Positions 42,755 to 45,649 of a DNA stretch of 45,649 bases are shown in pieces (within the stretch, counting starts at the first letter, position 1; every line of letters starts with the position of its first letter). The stretch comes from Actinomadura rubrisoli (lineage in GTDB: Bacteria > Actinomycetota > Actinomycetes > Streptosporangiales > Streptosporangiaceae), in contig NZ_SMKU01000030.1 of the NCBI RefSeq assembly GCF_004349215.1, positions 1-45,649 of the forward strand. The letters are read 5' to 3'. A model generated the notes under the pieces. The model made no database searches. It saw nothing but the letters and a program-made list of their open reading frames with translations, and was not told the DNA's origin. Position numbers and translations under genes: made by a program.

Positions 42755-45231
42755 CCAGGACCACGATCGATTTCGGGATCGACCTTGGGACGACGAACAG
42801 CGCTATCGCCGTCCTCAACGGCGTGGACGCCAAGGTCTTCAAGAACATCGACGGCAGTGAGACGACCCCCTCGGCGGTGCGGGTCGACCAGCGGAACCGG
42901 TTGTACGTCGGCCGCGAGGCCAAGGAGCGCAGCGAGCAGGACCCGGAGAACACCAGCGTCGAGTTCAAGCTCCGGATGGGCACGGCCGGCGGGCCCAAGG
43001 TCTTCAAGGACGCCGGGCGGTCGATGGGGCCCGAGCAGCTGTCCGCCGAGGTCCTGAAGTCGCTGAAGCGCGACGTCGAGAGCGTCGGGGACGAGGTCGC
43101 CGCCGCCGTCATCACCGTCCCGGCGGCCTTCGAGCTGAGCGCGTGCGAGGCGACGAAGCGGGCCGCCGAGCTGGCGGGCCTGGCGCAGGCGCCGCTGCTG
43201 CAGGAACCCACGGCGGCGGCGCTGGCCTACGGGTTCCAGTCCGAGGCCGACAACGTCTTCTGGCTCGTCTACGACTTCGGCGGCGGGACGTTCGACGCGG
43301 CCGTGGTCAACATGCGCGACGGCGAGTTCAACGTCGTCAACCACCGGGGCGACAACCTCCTGGGCGGCAAGCGCATCGACTGGCAGATCGTCGAGACGCT
43401 CCTCATGCCGGCGGCGGTGGAGCGGCACGGCTTCTCCGACTTCCGCCGGGGCAACCCCCGGTGGGCGGCCGCCGTCAACACGCTCAAGCTCGCCGCCGAG
43501 GCGGCCAAGATCCAGCTCTCGCGCCGGGACTCGGTCGACATCGACGTCGTGCTGGTGGACGCCGAGGAGCGGCGCTACGAGTTCGACTTCGACCTTCGGC
43601 GCCGGGACGTCGAGCGGATCGCCGAGCCGTACATCGCGCAGTCGGTGGACCTGTGCCGCAAGGCGCTGAACGAGAGCGGGCTCGGGCCGGACGACATCGA
43701 GAAGGTCCTGCTGGTCGGCGGGACCACGCTCTCGCCGTACCTGCGGGAGCGCATCGCCGACCCGCGCGAGGGGCTGGGCATCGCGCTCGACCAGAGCCAG
43801 GACCCGCTGACCGTCGTCGCCAAGGGTGCCGCGATCTTCGCCGGGTCCAAGCGGCTGGAGGCCGGGCCCGCGCTCACCACGCCGTCCCCCGGCGTGTACG
43901 CGATCGAGCTGGAGTACAGCCCGACCGGGCCGGAGACCGAGCCGTTCGTCGGCGGAAGGGTGTCGGGCGAGGACACGGCGGGGCTGGCGATCGAGTTCGT
44001 CAACGCCGAGGCCAAGCCGCCGTGGCGCAGCGGCCGCATCCCGCTGTCCGCCAAGGGGACCTTCACCGCCACGCTCTGGGCCGAGAAGGGCCGCAGGAAC
44101 ACCTTCCTCATCGAGCTGACCGACCAGTCCGGGGCCGTACTGCGGCTGAGCCAGGACCGCATCGACTACACCGTCGGCACCATCGAGACCCAGCCGCTGC
44201 TCCAGCAGACGATCGGCATCGGGCTCGACGACAACAGGTTCCTGCCACTCGTCGCGCGCAACACCCCGCTCCCGACGCGGCAGCACACCACGCTGCGCAC
44301 GACGGTCGCGGTCAGCCGGGGCACCGGGGAGGGGATGATCCGCATCCCCGTCCTGGAGGGCGAGCACCCCCGCGCCGACCGCAACCTCCGGATCGGCCGC
44401 CTGGAGGTCGATTCGGAGCAGGTACGGCGGGACGTGCCCGAGGGCAGCGAGGTCGACTTCACCTTCGTGGTGGACGAGTCGCGCCTGGTGGTGGCGCGGG
44501 CCTACGTGCCGATCCTGGACGAGGAGTTCGAGCACGCCATCAACATGCAGACCGAGACCGTTCCCGAGCATGCCGACCTGGTGCGGGACGCTCAGGCCGA
44601 GAAGCACCGGCTGGAGACCGCGCGCCGCCGGCTCATCGAGATCGGCGACGCGCGGGCCTCGGAGCTGCTGGCCCGGATCGACCGCGACCAGCTGGTGCGG
44701 GACCTGGACTCGAAGGTGCAGGCCGCGCGCGCCGACACCACCGAGGCCACCGAGTGCGGCAGGCTCATCCTCATCGTGCGGGCGGCGGTGGACGACCTGG
44801 AGGACGCGCTCGAATGGCCCGCGCTGGTCAGGGAGTCGCAGGACGTGCTGGACGCCGTCCAGGACCTCGTGCGGGCCAAGGGGAACGACGACCACCGGCG
44901 GTCGCTGTCCACCGCCGAGGCGTCGGTCCGGGCGGCCCGCGCCTCGCACGACGCGGCGCTGCTGCGGCAGCGGATCGACGACCTGCGCAGCCTGGCGGTG
45001 CGGGTCCTGGACGAGTCGGGCGACCTGCCGTTCCTGATCTTCGAGGAGCTGCGCTCCCTCCAGTCGGAGATGCGCGACCCCGCTGAGGCCCGGCAGCTCA
45101 TCGCCGCCGGTCAGCGGGCGGCGGCCGCCGGCGACACCGGCACGCTGCGCGACATCAACGGCGTCCTCGGCGACCTGCTGCCGGCGTCCCGCCCGGGCAT
45201 CGACCCCCTCAGCACGGTGCGGAGGGTGTGA
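42751..45231 (+). CDS. Hsp70-family protein with long C-terminal helical extension
   Basis: The protein has 826 residues, longer than DnaK (about 620). The ATPase domain (residues 5-380) has the phosphate-1 loop GIDLGTTNSAIAVL, connect and phosphate-2 motifs VYDFGGGTFDAAVV, LLQEPTAAALAYG, and adenosine motif VLLVGGTTLSPYL. Residues 390-610 form a beta-rich substrate-binding-like region (YSPTGPETEPFVGGRVSG, QPLLQQTIGIGLDDNRFLPL). The final 200 residues are helical (AEKHRLETARRRLIEIG, DDLRSLAVRVLDESGDLPF). It departs from housekeeping DnaK throughout and sits between a GrpE-like gene and a TPR-membrane gene, both coupled by overlaps, so it is a dedicated chaperone-type switch and not the cell's main DnaK. 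Confidence 0.9.
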   Translation: MTRTTIDFGIDLGTTNSAIAVLNGVDAKVFKNIDGSETTPSAVRVDQRNRLYVGREAKERSEQDPENTSVEFKLRMGTAGGPKVFKDAGRSMGPEQLSAEVLKSLKRDVESVGDEVAAAVITVPAAFELSACEATKRAAELAGLAQAPLLQEPTAAALAYGFQSEADNVFWLVYDFGGGTFDAAVVNMRDGEFNVVNHRGDNLLGGKRIDWQIVETLLMPAAVERHGFSDFRRGNPRWAAAVNTLKLAAEAAKIQLSRRDSVDIDVVLVDAEERRYEFDFDLRRRDVERIAEPYIAQSVDLCRKALNESGLGPDDIEKVLLVGGTTLSPYLRERIADPREGLGIALDQSQDPLTVVAKGAAIFAGSKRLEAGPALTTPSPGVYAIELEYSPTGPETEPFVGGRVSGEDTAGLAIEFVNAEAKPPWRSGRIPLSAKGTFTATLWAEKGRRNTFLIELTDQSGAVLRLSQDRIDYTVGTIETQPLLQQTIGIGLDDNRFLPLVARNTPLPTRQHTTLRTTVAVSRGTGEGMIRIPVLEGEHPRADRNLRIGRLEVDSEQVRRDVPEGSEVDFTFVVDESRLVVARAYVPILDEEFEHAINMQTETVPEHADLVRDAQAEKHRLETARRRLIEIGDARASELLARIDRDQLVRDLDSKVQAARADTTEATECGRLILIVRAAVDDLEDALEWPALVRESQDVLDAVQDLVRAKGNDDHRRSLSTAEASVRAARASHDAALLRQRIDDLRSLAVRVLDESGDLPFLIFEELRSLQSEMRDPAEARQLIAAGQRAAAAGDTGTLRDINGVLGDLLPASRPGIDPLSTVRRV

Positions 45232-45649
45232 TGGGCGAGCAGGCCCCGCTGCTTCTCGCGACGCGCGAGCTGGCGCTGGCGCAGGCGCGCACGCTGGCCC
45301 GGCGCGGCCGCTACGCCGAGGCCGAGGCGATCCTCTCCGATGTCCGGCGCGACATCGCCCCGAGCGTCCCGCTGCTCGACCTGCTGGCGCGTGTCCGCGC
45401 CCAGCAGGGCCGGCTGGACGAGGCCGACGCGGCCTGGGCCGAGGCCGAGCGCCTCGCCCCGGGAACCAGGGAGATCGCCGAGGGCCGCCGGCGCGTCGCG
45501 AAGGCGCGCGTCCGCCGGACGACCCGCGCCGCCTGGCCCTACCTGGTCGCGGTGCCGGCGGTCGTGCTCGTCGCCGTCGCCCTCCTCGTCCTGGACTCCG
45601 GGGAGGACGACGATCCGCCGCCGCCCCCGCAGCGTGCGGCCCCCGCGCC
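45231..45649 (+). CDS. TPR protein with a membrane anchor (3' end beyond window)
   Basis: The ATG shares one base with the Hsp70 stop (TGATG), showing tight coupling. The visible 139 residues contain TPR-like helix pairs (LALAQARTLARRGRYAEAEA, LLDLLARVRAQQGRLDEADA, AWAEAERLAPGTREIAE), a basic stretch AKARVRRTTRAAW, one membrane span YLVAVPAVVLVAVALLVLD and then an acidic and proline-rich segment. The TPR part should be cytoplasmic and the rest outside, so it could tether the Hsp70 to the membrane. The protein runs off the right edge. Confidence 0.85.
   Translation, partial: MGEQAPLLLATRELALAQARTLARRGRYAEAEAILSDVRRDIAPSVPLLDLLARVRAQQGRLDEADAAWAEAERLAPGTREIAEGRRRVAKARVRRTTRAAWPYLVAVPAVVLVAVALLVLDSGEDDDPPPPPQRAAPA

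Noticed and set aside
42748..44949. 733-codon minus-strand ORF opposite the Hsp70 gene
   Set aside because: Shadow of the Hsp70 gene. The plus strand holds all Hsp70 nucleotide-binding motifs.

Overview
The window is high-GC DNA (codon third positions almost all G or C, many GTG starts, strong GGAGG-type ribosome binding sites) from a filamentous actinomycete. The gene set (CHAT/TPR protein, Trypco1-trypsin-STAND-WD40 protein, XRE-controlled radical SAM cluster, DUF664 protein, MMPL pump) fits Streptosporangiales such as Actinomadura, but the genus is an inference. The first 12 bases match the Tn5/Nextera mosaic end, so the left edge is a short-read contig end and not chromosome.

Layout: (1) 13-5778, minus strand: a three-gene lipid/polyketide operon with a WS/DGAT acyltransferase, a PfaD-type trans-enoylreductase and a PfaA-like KS-AT megasynthase cut off by the contig end. 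(2) 6.1-7.4 kb: an HxlR regulator divergent from an SDR reductase. (3) 7.4-10.0 kb: a worn minus-strand accessory operon (regulator remnant, NUDIX hydrolase, small ORF, frameshifted 2'-5' RNA ligase family gene, TPR protein) and a frameshifted GNAT gene. (4) 9.9-15.0 kb: an XRE/TPR regulator divergent from four tightly coupled small ORFs, a radical SAM protein and a PIMT-like methyltransferase. This is a candidate uncharacterised modification system. (5) 15.0-20.6 kb: a TetR regulator with a clear palindromic operator, an HSL-type hydrolase and a two-gene ABC transporter like the IrtAB/YbtPQ siderophore importers, followed by a peptidase M20 fragment.

(6) 20.7-22.0 kb: an exported TPR/retropepsin-like protein. 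(7) 22.0-27.2 kb: a large TPR-CHAT caspase-like protease divergent from a coupled pair encoding a small Cys-rich protein and a membrane protein. (8) 27.2-34.4 kb: an MMPL pump with its divergent TetR regulator and operator, an alpha/beta hydrolase, two small membrane proteins, a zinc alcohol dehydrogenase and a sarcosine-oxidase-like flavoenzyme. (9) 34.6-39.1 kb: Trypco1 plus a trypsin-STAND NTPase-WD40 protein with 13 clear and one degenerate WD repeats, probably two seven-bladed propellers. (10) 39.1-41.8 kb: an NmrA-like reductase, a DUF664/DinB protein and a quinone-oxidoreductase-like MDR gene with a readable promoter. (11) 42.0 kb to the end: a coupled GrpE-like, Hsp70 and TPR-membrane protein module that runs off the right edge.

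Three large multidomain loci lie within 24 kb: CHAT-TPR, trypsin-STAND-WD40 and GrpE/Hsp70/TPR. The first two have the architecture of predicted NTP-dependent or protease-based conflict and signalling systems of multicellular bacteria. I saw no tRNA, rRNA, CRISPR array, insertion sequence or phage integrase.
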